From a virus: a stretch of 59,352 bases of DNA. The stretch spans positions 1 through 59,352 of the IMG/VR virus record IMGVR_UViG_3300037041_001560, one strand, 5' to 3'. The position numbers were made by a program, and so were the translations under genes. Positions within the stretch are counted from its first letter, which is position 1. Each line of letters starts with the position of its first letter. Below the pieces are notes generated by a model, which saw only the letters and a program-made list of their open reading frames with translations, searched no databases and was not told the DNA's origin. Below, piece by piece: positions 1-6,537 of this stretch.

Positions 1-214
1 CGTATGAGCCTGCGATATTAAATTCGAAAAACTCAACAGCCTCAGGCTCTGTCATTTCGTTTCTTAAATTTTTAATTATTGCTGTAACTGAATAAATTAA
101 TCTCATTGATTGTAAATCAACACCAATTACTGCGCTATCATGACCATCTATCTTAATGAACTCATCACCATCAAATGCATCTAGAATATAGTCTAGTACT
201 AGTTTGTTTTTCAT
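1..214 (-). CDS. Conserved small phage protein, 3' end cut by window edge
   Basis: An ATG-initiated frame stays open for 71 codons and runs off the left edge. Readable parts include AVIGVDLQSMRLIYS and MTEPEAVEFFEFNIAGSY. From memory this matches a short protein found in many unrelated tailed phages, with the pattern AVIGVD, then RLIYS, then an acidic EAxEFFEFN stretch. No biochemical function is known to me. The start is 20 bases upstream of the stop of the primase-helicase, on the same strand, so it is probably in the same minus-strand early transcript. The C-terminus is missing because of the window boundary, not a mutation. Confidence 0.75.
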   Translation of the reverse strand, partial: MKNKLVLDYILDAFDGDEFIKIDGHDSAVIGVDLQSMRLIYSVTAIIKNLRNEMTEPEAVEFFEFNIAGSY

Positions 215-234
215 GTTTTAGGTTTCAGTCAAAA

Positions 235-2082
235 TTAAAAGTTTATATCTGTTTCAGGAAATTCTTTCCATATTTCTTGTGGAGTATAATCGGTTTTTTC
301 TTGCATTTGCGTTTTTTTAGCAAATACTGGGTCACAAGGCATTTCGCTGTTACTATTAATATATCTCTTCTTAGCCCAGTTTAGTGTTAAGGGGAAGTGC
401 CCAAGCTTCCCGCCAGTTCTCTTTCTCTTAAGCTTCTGAACATAAACCTCAACATCTGGGCTATTCTTGTCTTCATGAAACCTTGGCCTATAATAGGCTA
501 AAATTTGGTCAGACTTATTGGCCCACATACTACCGCCATGCAAATCATAACTATCTGGTACGGGAAGTGAACGGTCTTGATTATATGTTGGATTTTTAGG
601 GTGAGCTATTATACAGTAAACTATATTATTCAATAAAGCGAATCTTTTGATATCTTTGAGTATTGCACTAAGATACTGGTCATCCCTTTCATATGCTTTT
701 TGAGTCCTATCTAATTGATTGAAAGGGTCAATCATAACTCCATCAATTCCCTTTTTCAAAATCAGATATCTAAATTTCTCATGGATAGAATTTATGTCAT
801 GCTCGCTTTCTGGATAAACATAATAAATATGCTCAGAAATAAAATTACACGCTGCTGTATATTCATCTACTGTCATATCCTTTAACCACTTCCCGGCATA
901 CATCTCAACGATATCATCATAAAAGTCATTTGGAGGATAATTCTCAGGAGAAAATATCGCCCACTTCCAACCATCCCAGATGGATTTAGTAATCATTAAT
1001 TGAAGCATGAAAAATGATTTGCCATGATTACCATACCCAGTACACAAAGTAATATCTCCCTTTTTCCATCTGAAGAAATCATCCATTTCACCAAACCTTG
1101 TTGTTGGTGCAAGTTGAACTCCTTCTTTAAAAGATTCTAACATGTCAGGGAATATGCTTTCCAAGTAATAAACACCATCTACAGGAATCAAATTAGATTC
1201 AAGTAATATTTTTATTACCTCATCCTTGCCGTATTTAAGCAATACTTCATTTAAGTCTTTACAATCATTTGGATATTCAACTACTCGACACTTCTCAACT
1301 CCAAGTCTTCTAACTAATTCATCTTTCAATTTTCTACCAGCATCATCTGAATCAGTTGCAATGATAAATTCATCTATAGAAGACAACCATTCGCTACAAT
1401 TATCAAGATATTCTAATTGCTGGTTTCCTTTACTTGCACCATTGGGAACTGATAATACAGCCCACCTTCCAAGTTCGTGTTCTACTACTTCCCCATCATC
1501 ATTTGGCTCTGGCTCATAGTCGTTCCCAAAACCACATTCATATGCAACTAACATATCCCACTCGCCTTCAGTTATAATAGCACAATGTCTTCCCTCAATA
1601 GTTTGCATGCCAAAGAATATCAATTCAGCATCTTTAATCAATCTGAAGTTTTTAGCTCCATCTCTATACTTTGCATTTACAATTTGGGAATCTCTGATAT
1701 ATGGGAAAACAATACAACGCTCTTTTTTCTGTGTCGCTGGCATCCATTCTTCCTTTCCATGTATGAAGAATTTTTTTAATGTTTCATGTGAAACACCACG
1801 GCTTTCAGAGTATGAAACAATACGCTCATTCAACTGAATATTTTCGAGCATTGATTTATCCGGCCTTGAATATTTTTTTGACGATTCCCGGCGCTCAAAA
1901 GATTTAACATTCCCACGCCAACCACAATGATGGCAGTTATAAGTTCCCTCAGTTATATTCACTGACAAACAAGGGTCTTTTTTATTTCTGCGGGAATCTG
2001 AGCACTTTGGGCACACTGTTTTTTCCTGTCCACTTCTTCTTCGGATTTTGATATCAAGTTTCGTAAGCTGGTTGTAATACAT
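235..2082 (-). CDS. TOPRIM primase-helicase (T7 gp4 / Twinkle-like)
   Basis: This 615-residue protein should both synthesise RNA primers and unwind DNA at the fork. An N-terminal zinc ribbon has C24-x2-C27 and C50-x2-C53. The TOPRIM primase core shows TEGEWD (171-176, catalytic Glu) and DSDDAG (244-249, metal-binding Asp residues). The C-terminal RecA/DnaB-type motor has Walker A GYGNHGKS (349-356), SPEN (378-381) and Walker B GVMIDPFNQL (448-457), followed by a basic arginine-finger-like region near KLKRKRTGGKLGH. Domain order and length match bifunctional T7 gp4-type proteins. The first ATG follows an A-rich leader without a Shine-Dalgarno sequence, as is usual in Bacteroidota. It probably acts with the DUF4373 protein just upstream. 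The primase recognition sequence is unknown; see the finding on GGGAA. Confidence 0.93.
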   Translation of the reverse strand: MYYNQLTKLDIKIRRRSGQEKTVCPKCSDSRRNKKDPCLSVNITEGTYNCHHCGWRGNVKSFERRESSKKYSRPDKSMLENIQLNERIVSYSESRGVSHETLKKFFIHGKEEWMPATQKKERCIVFPYIRDSQIVNAKYRDGAKNFRLIKDAELIFFGMQTIEGRHCAIITEGEWDMLVAYECGFGNDYEPEPNDDGEVVEHELGRWAVLSVPNGASKGNQQLEYLDNCSEWLSSIDEFIIATDSDDAGRKLKDELVRRLGVEKCRVVEYPNDCKDLNEVLLKYGKDEVIKILLESNLIPVDGVYYLESIFPDMLESFKEGVQLAPTTRFGEMDDFFRWKKGDITLCTGYGNHGKSFFMLQLMITKSIWDGWKWAIFSPENYPPNDFYDDIVEMYAGKWLKDMTVDEYTAACNFISEHIYYVYPESEHDINSIHEKFRYLILKKGIDGVMIDPFNQLDRTQKAYERDDQYLSAILKDIKRFALLNNIVYCIIAHPKNPTYNQDRSLPVPDSYDLHGGSMWANKSDQILAYYRPRFHEDKNSPDVEVYVQKLKRKRTGGKLGHFPLTLNWAKKRYINSNSEMPCDPVFAKKTQMQEKTDYTPQEIWKEFPETDINF

Positions 2083-2171
2083 TTCAAATTATTTTTGGTC
2101 AATTGATTTTAAGGCGATTCTAGCCCCTGTTTTTTTTGAGTAAGGTGTTGATACCTTTTTGCATTTTGAAT

Positions 2172-2210
2172 CGAAATTTGGGCCGTTTCCGTGCGTCTGG
2201 TGCGATTCTA
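2172..2210 (+). repeat. Left copy of a 39-nt long-distance imperfect direct repeat
   Basis: CGAAATTTGGG, then GTTTCCGTGCGTCTG, then ATTCTA occur in the same order, spacing and orientation here and at 56713-56751. Of 39 positions 32 are identical, and the differences sit in two short spacers (2 and 5 nt). The left copy overlaps the stop codon of the DUF4373 gene and the spacer before the primase-helicase. A shorter direct repeat GCGATTCTAG occurs at 2114-2123 and again at 2202-2211. Function is not known: an origin, a packaging or recombination site, or a shared regulatory site are all possible. Confidence 0.7.
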
Positions 2211-2921
2211 GGTTCCTGCATCAACCTCGGAAAGCGGCTTGAGCAGCTCCGGCACGGCTTCGATGTGGTAAGGCCGAATTTCCTTTTTTGCCCATAGTGC
2301 GAATTCTTCTTCGGTCATAGGCTGGCACGTTTCATCGTCGAAAACCACAACTTTCAACTTAGGCAAAACATACATCCCAACTTTTTTTGGTTTGGGAACT
2401 CGTGGTGAAATCCTTTTTTCTTCTTTTTCTTTTTTATTTATTTTTTCTTTTTGTTCTTTTTTAGAAAAGTCCTTAGTGACTAAGTTACTTTCTTTTATTT
2501 CATTTATTTCTTTTCTTTTATTTATAGCATTGCTGTCGCATTCCGAACGCATTGCGTTCGCATTACCCCATCTATAACTAGCTGATTCTCTAGCCTTTAA
2601 AGATTTAGAATTTACCTCATCTAACCTTCTTTGCACTGACTTGGACCCGAAAAAATTTTCCGAAACTTCAAACAAATTGAAGTCCTCAACAACACTCTTA
2701 ACAACGTCGCATTGCGCCCGCAAATCGAACGCAATGCCTTCGTAGTCCGTTCGCAATGCGTTCGCATTATGATACAAATCCTCCACAATTGACCAGTAAA
2801 TTCCGTAGCCAATCATGCCGTGTTTTCTAATCAAAACTTTGATTTTTTCGTCATTTCTGGCGTTATAATCGTGACTGAAGTAAAAGGTTAATTTAGGCAT
2901 AGGAAAAGGTGGCTTGCCCAT
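2208..2921 (-). CDS. DUF4373 (Lin1244/Lin1753-like) replisome organizer
   Basis: The N-terminal region reads KLTFYFSHDYNARNDEKIK followed by IRKHGMIGYGIYWSIVEDLY, the hallmark of the DUF4373 (Lin1244/Lin1753) domain of phage replication-initiation proteins, usually a winged-helix origin-binding fold. The middle (about residues 125-180) is lysine- and glutamate-rich and probably disordered. The last 60 residues form a second folded segment. The open frame could begin at a GTG at 2945, but that would translate the arm of an inverted repeat; ATG 2921 is preferred, and ATG 2900 directly before the conserved domain is also possible. It lies upstream of the primase-helicase on the same strand, fitting a loader or initiator role. 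Iteron-like DNA repeats inside the gene suggest that it may bind its own coding sequence. Confidence 0.82.
   Translation of the reverse strand: MGKPPFPMPKLTFYFSHDYNARNDEKIKVLIRKHGMIGYGIYWSIVEDLYHNANALRTDYEGIAFDLRAQCDVVKSVVEDFNLFEVSENFFGSKSVQRRLDEVNSKSLKARESASYRWGNANAMRSECDSNAINKRKEINEIKESNLVTKDFSKKEQKEKINKKEKEEKRISPRVPKPKKVGMYVLPKLKVVVFDDETCQPMTEEEFALWAKKEIRPYHIEAVPELLKPLSEVDAGT
2527..2770. repeat. Iteron-like GCATTGC/GCAATGC repeats inside the DUF4373 gene
   Basis: Two GC-rich clusters in otherwise AT-rich DNA carry the 7-mer GCATTGC or its complement: 2527-2533, around 2549-2556, 2709-2715, 2731-2737 and 2753-2759. On the coding strand a 17-mer AATGCGAACGCAATGCG (cluster near 2550-2566) recurs with a single mismatch about 200 bases away (near 2753-2769), giving the peptides NANAMR and NANALR. 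Lambda O and several other phage initiator genes carry their origin iterons inside the coding region, so this is a candidate replication origin. Codon constraint alone could not easily produce the same 17-mer twice. Confidence 0.45.
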
Positions 2922-2927
2922 GCTGTT

Positions 2928-3030
2928 GCTAAAAGTTATAACCACCCCAAACGAGCGACTTTAACGCAGCACAGGACAAGCCTAATTTTTTCAGTAAAAT
3001 GATAATGGAATCAATGTTATAACTTTTAGC
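2928..3030. repeat. 15-bp perfect inverted repeat around the DUF4373 leader
   Basis: GCTAAAAGTTATAAC (2928-2942) and its exact reverse complement GTTATAACTTTTAGC (3016-3030) are separated by 73 bases. Each arm contains the 8-bp palindrome GTTATAAC. One arm lies immediately downstream of the promoter-like TATCTTTG (minus strand, 3043-3036); the other lies just before ATG 2921. It could be a pair of operators for DNA looping, or the leader RNA could pair its 5' end with the start region. Confidence 0.6.
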
Positions 3031-3035
3031 GGCTC

Positions 3036-3043
3036 CAAAGATA
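3036..3043 (-). promoter_or_regulatory. Candidate -7 element (TATCTTTG) for the DUF4373 gene
   Basis: On the minus strand TATCTTTG matches the Bacteroidota -7 consensus TAnnTTTG. The preceding bases CATTTTAG resemble the conserved spacer of the stronger promoters at 4255, 55802 and 56525, but no TTTG is present 20-21 nt upstream, so this is a degenerate member. It would start transcription about 110 bases before ATG 2921. Confidence 0.4.
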
Positions 3044-3079
3044 TGTGCTAAAATGTTTTATTTAAAAATATTTTTTTTA

Positions 3080-3517
3080 TCAATAGTAAGTGTATCTTTT
3101 TTCTAAAATATCTTCTACGTTGTCTTCTTCTTTAGCCACAGAAAAATAATACATATTTGTTTTATTGTACACCGCATTCATCATGTATACTATTCCAGAT
3201 GAATCAGTACATGTATACCAAGCATCAATTACTACATTCTTAACTGATGAGTGAAAATATTCATCAGTTTCTATTTCGTTTATTTTGTATGTCTTGCCAT
3301 TAAAGATTATTTCCTTTTCTTTGATGATAATTAAATTTCTCTCATCAGATGAGTCTTTTGGAATAAAATCTTTTTTTACTTTATCATAAGATGCCGTTAT
3401 GCATTTACCGAACAAAGCCACTTTGTAGTCTCTTAAATACAAATCATTAATTACTTGTGCATTAATTGAGATGTGGATGATGATGATTCCAATTAGTGTT
3501 GCGATTGTTTTTTTCAT
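3080..3517 (-). CDS. Exported protein of unknown function
   Basis: A 145-residue protein begins with a clear signal peptide: MKK, a hydrophobic core ATLIGIIIIHISI and a cleavage-like NAQ near residue 21, the usual end of Bacteroidota signal peptides. The mature part, about 124 residues, is mixed alpha/beta in appearance, with two cysteines (CITAS and YTCTDSS) and an acidic, tyrosine-rich C-terminus. I do not recognise the family. It lies among minus-strand early genes between the DUF4373 gene and an HNH-like nuclease. An early exported phage protein would fit a job in the host envelope, such as superinfection exclusion or receptor blocking, but this is inference from position and the signal peptide only. 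Confidence 0.7.
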   Translation of the reverse strand: MKKTIATLIGIIIIHISINAQVINDLYLRDYKVALFGKCITASYDKVKKDFIPKDSSDERNLIIIKEKEIIFNGKTYKINEIETDEYFHSSVKNVVIDAWYTCTDSSGIVYMMNAVYNKTNMYYFSVAKEEDNVEDILEKRYTYY

Positions 3518-3532
3518 TGTTTTTGTTTTTGA

Positions 3533-3754
3533 TTAATAAAGATATTCAATAGATTTTTCTTGGTGTGTTAAAGCATAGTTAATGTCTATTTTTCTAACAT
3601 CCCATTCATTTTTATCTGGCGTTTTTTCATATTTAGATAGTTGTTTTTTTGATAGTATTCTAAGCATAAATACTTCGTAGCTTACAGTTCCTAATTTTTC
3701 ATCATTATGATATATAGATATATTTTCAACCCCTTGCTTTATTTCAATTTTCAT
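3533..3754 (-). CDS. Small hypothetical protein
   Basis: Seventy-three residues starting MKIEIKQGVENISIYHNDEK. The ATG lies inside the end of the upstream HNH-like gene (stop at 3746-3744, 11-base overlap), which supports this start over an upstream in-frame ATG at 3784 and suggests translational coupling. The sequence looks like a small beta-rich domain (EIKQGVENISIYHNDEKLGTV) followed by a helix. No family recognised. Confidence 0.6.
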   Translation of the reverse strand: MKIEIKQGVENISIYHNDEKLGTVSYEVFMLRILSKKQLSKYEKTPDKNEWDVRKIDINYALTHQEKSIEYLY

Positions 3755-4250
3755 AGTTAAAATTTTTAAATGGGTCATTGTCATCTAATATTTTCTGAAA
3801 AAAATCTGGAATTCTAGATGTTTCTTTTATGTCTGGTGAAATCATTATAAATCTATCTGTAGCCTCTTTAAATATTGGCATTTTTCTAGCTGCATCCCAA
3901 TTGCTATCATAAGTGCCATGACAATTGCACCACTTCCCTAAAATCATATAGTTGAGACGATGTGTGGATACTGATGGGAATATAGATTTGGGCAAGACAT
4001 GCGCTATACAAGCGTGCCAATCTTGCTTATTATAATGTGCCAGAGATTCCCCGCAATTCCAGCATTGCTTGTCTTCCCGGGCCATTATTCCTTCATACCA
4101 TTTTTGTAATTCGGAGGGAAGTCCGGCCTCTTTAAATTCTAGTTCTTGGGCAATCTTCTTTGCCGACTTTTTAGGAATACGGTAAGCCTTTTTAGGCTTT
4201 TCCTGTTTCCCATTTAGTTTCTGATTAAATCGTTGTTCTAGGTAACTCAT
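3744..4250 (-). CDS. HNH-like zinc-binding endonuclease
   Basis: A 168-residue protein with a basic N-terminus (residues 10-36 rich in Lys) and a treble-clef-type zinc site: CWNC, then an HxxxAHVLPKS block, then an Asn-containing loop (THRLNYMILG) and a second CNCH pair. This arrangement is that of small phage HNH/NinG-like nucleases, where the AH-xLPKS histidine is part of the active site. It could nick or cut DNA during replication, recombination or packaging. The promoter at 4255-4286 ends five bases before the ATG, so the message may be leaderless. The next gene overlaps its 3' end. Family assignment is from motif memory. Confidence 0.7.
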   Translation of the reverse strand: MSYLEQRFNQKLNGKQEKPKKAYRIPKKSAKKIAQELEFKEAGLPSELQKWYEGIMAREDKQCWNCGESLAHYNKQDWHACIAHVLPKSIFPSVSTHRLNYMILGKWCNCHGTYDSNWDAARKMPIFKEATDRFIMISPDIKETSRIPDFFQKILDDNDPFKNFNYEN

Positions 4251-4254
4251 ATTG

Positions 4255-4286
4255 CAAACATAAAGTATCTAAACAAACAAACCAAA
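4255..4286 (-). promoter_or_regulatory. Early promoter, TTTG-N20-TATGTTTG
   Basis: On the minus strand TTTG (4286-4283), a 20-nt spacer and TATGTTTG (4262-4255) match the Bacteroidota sigma-A consensus exactly. Flanks and spacer (AACAAATAAAATTTGG upstream; TTGTTTAG in the spacer) are shared with promoters at 53993, 55802 and 56525. The last base of the -7 element is only four bases from the ATG at 4250, so transcription probably starts at or next to the start codon. Confidence 0.8.
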
Positions 4287-4332
4287 TTTTATTTGTTAAA
4301 AAAATATTTTTTTTATTTTCATTTTGTCCAAT

Positions 4333-4403
4333 TATATTTGCATTCGCATAGCAAATAGAGTTGGTTTACACCCGCCTGTATCTTTATACTGGGCGGATTT
4401 TTT
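4333..4403 (+). terminator. Intrinsic terminator preceded by a -7-like box; possible short RNA
   Basis: CCGCC (4372-4376), GTAT (4378-4381), loop CTTT, ATAC (4386-4389) and GGCGG (4392-4396) form a two-part hairpin followed by ATTTTTT, a classic intrinsic terminator. TATATTTG (4333-4340) upstream fits the -7 consensus but lacks a TTTG at the right distance. Transcription from that box would give a transcript of about 60 nt ending at the hairpin, just before the LuxR-type gene. It could be an attenuated leader or a small RNA. A similar box-plus-hairpin arrangement occurs at 57169-57247. Confidence 0.55.
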
Positions 4404-4420
4404 AAAAAAAAATTATTAAA

Positions 4421-4645
4421 ATGAGTACAGAATCTATCATTAAAATTGATGTAACGCCTACTGAGCAAGAAAAATCATGGGTGAAATCTTTGGCTTCCGG
4501 TGAAAAGGCTAGCAAAATCGCTGAACAATTCGGCATGAATAGAAACACATTTGCCTACCACTTGCGTTTCCTTCGGGCCAAATTTCAATGCAAAAACACA
4601 AATCAATTGATTTCTTATTTTTTGCGCAATAATTTGATTGATTAA
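4421..4645 (+). CDS. LuxR/GerE-type helix-turn-helix protein
   Basis: Seventy-four residues. The region TPTEQEKSWVKSLASGEKAS then IAEQFGMNRNTFAYHLRFLR then KFQCKNTNQLI matches the four-helix LuxR/GerE DNA-binding domain (recognition helix NTFAYHLRFLRAKF, followed by CKNTNQLIxY). There is no receiver or ligand domain, so the protein is just a DNA-binding module. Placed at the divergent junction between the early minus-strand block and the plus-strand block, it is a good candidate for the phage's own transcription regulator. Upstream is a terminator-like hairpin and an A-rich leader ending TATTAAA-ATG. Confidence 0.8.
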   Translation: MSTESIIKIDVTPTEQEKSWVKSLASGEKASKIAEQFGMNRNTFAYHLRFLRAKFQCKNTNQLISYFLRNNLID

Positions 4646-4676
4646 ATAGGCCCCATCAAAACCTAAAAAAAGTAAG

Positions 4677-4883
4677 ATGAAAATTAGATTAGAAAAACTG
4701 CAAAAAGAATTGTCTCGCGGCACTTCTAAAGAACAATTTGATGCTCTTAATGAGTTAAAGGGATTTGTATTGAAATCTCTTTTGGAGGAGCAGTCTAAGC
4801 TTCAGGGGACTGTATCTGGTATTCAAAACCTTATCAACGAGGTTGGCGGAAATCTTAATGCCACTTCCCCTTCAGAAAATTAA
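4677..4883 (+). CDS. Small coiled-coil-like hypothetical protein
   Basis: Sixty-eight residues, highly charged and helical (MKIRLEKLQKELSRGTSKEQ, then LLEEQSKLQGTVSGIQNLI), probably a short coiled coil. It follows the LuxR-type gene by 31 bases and its stop overlaps the stop of the convergent minus-strand gene by 3-4 bases. No family recognised. Confidence 0.6.
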   Translation: MKIRLEKLQKELSRGTSKEQFDALNELKGFVLKSLLEEQSKLQGTVSGIQNLINEVGGNLNATSPSEN

Positions 4884-5122
4884 GCATTTGCGTTTGTTAT
4901 AAGCGTAGATGCCGTTTCTGAAGAATAATATATTGGGAAAGGCTGTTGTGCTGTTATTATTTCAATTGAAGAAATACAATCAACTCCTTGAAAAGGTATA
5001 GCTGGAGATATTGGTTTAATAATAATTTGGGCTGTGGGGAATCCGACTTGAATACCAGCGTTGGTAGTATAGTTTGGGTTGTTCTGATACCCATAAATAG
5101 ATGCAGTAAGTATTGTAGCCAT
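4880..5122 (-). CDS. Small structural-type protein (IxAxxY-repeat family), paralogue 1
   Basis: Eighty residues starting MATILTASIYGYQ and ending STLITNANA. It shares a pattern with the neighbouring 85-residue protein and with the N-termini of the 554- and 317-residue virion proteins at 23027 and 24734: an initial VxxxxxYxxDG strand, a middle FPTAxIIIxP segment, and YYSSETxSxLxxxANA at the end. It is probably a single small beta-domain. It lies on the opposite strand to the surrounding late-type genes. Function is unknown; being a free-standing copy of a virion module, it might assemble with the particle. Confidence 0.7.
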   Translation of the reverse strand: MATILTASIYGYQNNPNYTTNAGIQVGFPTAQIIIKPISPAIPFQGVDCISSIEIITAQQPFPIYYSSETASTLITNANA

Positions 5123-5135
5123 TTCACAAAAATAA

Positions 5136-5161
5136 AAAAATCCGAGCGAACTCGGATTTTT
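5136..5161. terminator. Bidirectional hairpin between the two small minus-strand genes
   Basis: AAAAATCCGAG (5136-5146), loop CGAA, CTCGGATTTTT (5151-5161): a perfect 11-bp stem with A-tract and T-tract, able to work in either direction. It lies between the stop of the 85-residue gene and the ATG of the 80-residue gene, so it may limit readthrough between them. Confidence 0.8.
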
Positions 5162-5188
5162 AATTCATTCGCCAAAATAGCGCCTAAA

Positions 5189-5446
5189 TTAGGCGTTAGC
5201 GGCGGCGAGGATTGTTGCAACAGGAGTTGGGGTAAAGAACTTAGTCGATACCTGATTCAAACCTGTAGGAAGCAACTCAACTACGGCTGTGCAGGTTACG
5301 TTAGCCTGACCACGAACTTCGGTGGTTGGATAAACGTGAATTCCTTGAACAGGGAACAGATTTTGCTGTCCTCCAGCGGCTTTAATTTCGGTTTGTCCGC
5401 CGGGTCCGTCGATTCCGTAAACAAAAACACTAACTACTTGTGCCAT
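5189..5446 (-). CDS. Small structural-type protein, paralogue 2
   Basis: Eighty-five residues from ATG 5446 (MAQVVSVFVYGIDGPGGQTE). The frame extends upstream to 5500, but the extension MIFRKRLRR reads through a hairpin and is unlikely. The end FFTPTPVATILAAANA parallels ETASTLITNANA of the neighbouring paralogue. The opening beta-strand and xIDGP turn match MASLIQATVYQIDGSP of the virion protein at 23027. Small proteins of the MAQxVSVxVYGxDG kind are familiar to me from Bacteroidota phages, without a known function. It faces away from the glycosyltransferase cassette. Confidence 0.75.
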   Translation of the reverse strand: MAQVVSVFVYGIDGPGGQTEIKAAGGQQNLFPVQGIHVYPTTEVRGQANVTCTAVVELLPTGLNQVSTKFFTPTPVATILAAANA

Positions 5447-5475
5447 GTTTAAAAATTTGATTGTGAAGAAAACTC

Positions 5476-5493
5476 TTCGCAAACGCTTGCGAA
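5476..5493. promoter_or_regulatory. Perfect 7-bp dyad in a divergent promoter region
   Basis: TTCGCAA (5476-5482), loop ACGC, TTGCGAA (5487-5493), between the minus-strand gene starting at 5446 and the plus-strand gene starting at 5510. No T-run follows, so it is more like an operator for a dimeric regulator than a terminator. The small LuxR-type protein at 4421 is one possible binder (inference). Confidence 0.45.
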
Positions 5494-5509
5494 ATATCAA
5501 TGTAAAATT

Positions 5510-6319
5510 ATGAATATACCATTAAAGTACAAAACGTCGTCTCCTGCTGGTGATTTAATTAGCTTTTTGGCCGGGGTCAAAAAAATGTGGGAAGACACTG
5601 GTCGAAGGGCTATAATATATCAGCGTATAGGCATGCAGGGGATTGGTTATGAGGGAAGTATACATCCATTTCAAAATAGTGAAGGGGAAACGGTTTGTAT
5701 GTCTGAGTATATGTTTGATATGTTAAAGCCACTGATTGAAGAGCAGGAATATGTTGAATCTTTTTTAATTTGGAAAGGGGAAGATTTTGATGTTGATTTT
5801 GATTTGATTAGACTTGAAAGATATACTAATCAGCCTAAGGGTTCATTAAATAGATGGTTTAATTACGTTTTCCCGCAGATGGCCTCAGACCTTTCAAAAC
5901 CTTGGATAGAACTTCCCAAAACATTAAATTTTGCTTTTCCTTGGCAAGGGAAAATTTTAATTAACTTTACTCAACGGTATAGAAATTATCTAATCACATA
6001 TCATTTCCTGAAAAAACATCAAGATGATATAATGTTTTTAGGATTGCCTAAAGAAAAAGACATTTTTTGTAAAACTTGGGATTTGGATATAGAACACTAT
6101 CAACCAGATAATTTTTATCAATTAGCTCAAGCTATTAAAAATTGTAAATTTTTCCTAGGTAATCAAAGTTTTTGTTTTCAGCTAGCAGAATCTTTGAAAA
6201 CCCCTAGAATTTTAGAAACATTCACTATGATGCCTAATGTAATCCCGGTTGGAGAAAAGGCATATGACTTTTATCATCAAGGCGGTTTAGAATATTACTT
6301 TGAAAAATTAAATAAATGA
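5510..6319 (+). CDS. Glycosyltransferase, GT9/heptosyltransferase-like
   Basis: A 269-residue protein whose C-terminal half looks like the nucleotide-binding lobe of a GT-B enzyme: KILINFTQRYRNYLITYHFL, then DDIMFLGLPKE, then FYQLAQAIKNCKFFLGNQS and FQLAESLKTPRILE. The GNQS-x3-FxLAESL stretch replaces the GxDSGxxHxA signature of GT9 heptosyltransferases. It would transfer a sugar from an activated donor, in the cytoplasm, to surface glycan or a virion protein. It is shorter than full heptosyltransferases (about 320-350), so activity is not certain. Next gene overlaps by four bases (ATGA), the first of several such overlaps in this cassette. Confidence 0.7.
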   Translation: MNIPLKYKTSSPAGDLISFLAGVKKMWEDTGRRAIIYQRIGMQGIGYEGSIHPFQNSEGETVCMSEYMFDMLKPLIEEQEYVESFLIWKGEDFDVDFDLIRLERYTNQPKGSLNRWFNYVFPQMASDLSKPWIELPKTLNFAFPWQGKILINFTQRYRNYLITYHFLKKHQDDIMFLGLPKEKDIFCKTWDLDIEHYQPDNFYQLAQAIKNCKFFLGNQSFCFQLAESLKTPRILETFTMMPNVIPVGEKAYDFYHQGGLEYYFEKLNK

Positions 6320-6537
6320 TACATCAATTCCCAAGCCCAATACCAGTACATACCCCTCATGGAGAAGGAGAAGCCATTTTACTAATAGATTATGGGATAG
6401 ATATTAATACCGTTTGGCTTGTTAGATTGGAAGGCGGTATTGTTAAGCATTATTTGTCTGATGATATAATCATATATGGCAATCCTATGTATGGTAAATC
6501 ATTTGATGTTAAAATACCAGAAAATTGGAATCAATGA
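6316..6537 (+). CDS. Small hypothetical protein in the glycosyltransferase cassette
   Basis: Seventy-three residues, with IPVHTPHGEGEAILLIDYG and WLVRLEGGIVKHYLSDDI. It looks like a small beta-barrel of SH3-like size (HGEGEAIxxIDYG, then WLVRLExG) and is coupled by ATGA overlaps to the genes on both sides. I have a sense of similar small ORFs near phage glycosyltransferases, but no function. Confidence 0.65.
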   Translation: MIHQFPSPIPVHTPHGEGEAILLIDYGIDINTVWLVRLEGGIVKHYLSDDIIIYGNPMYGKSFDVKIPENWNQ

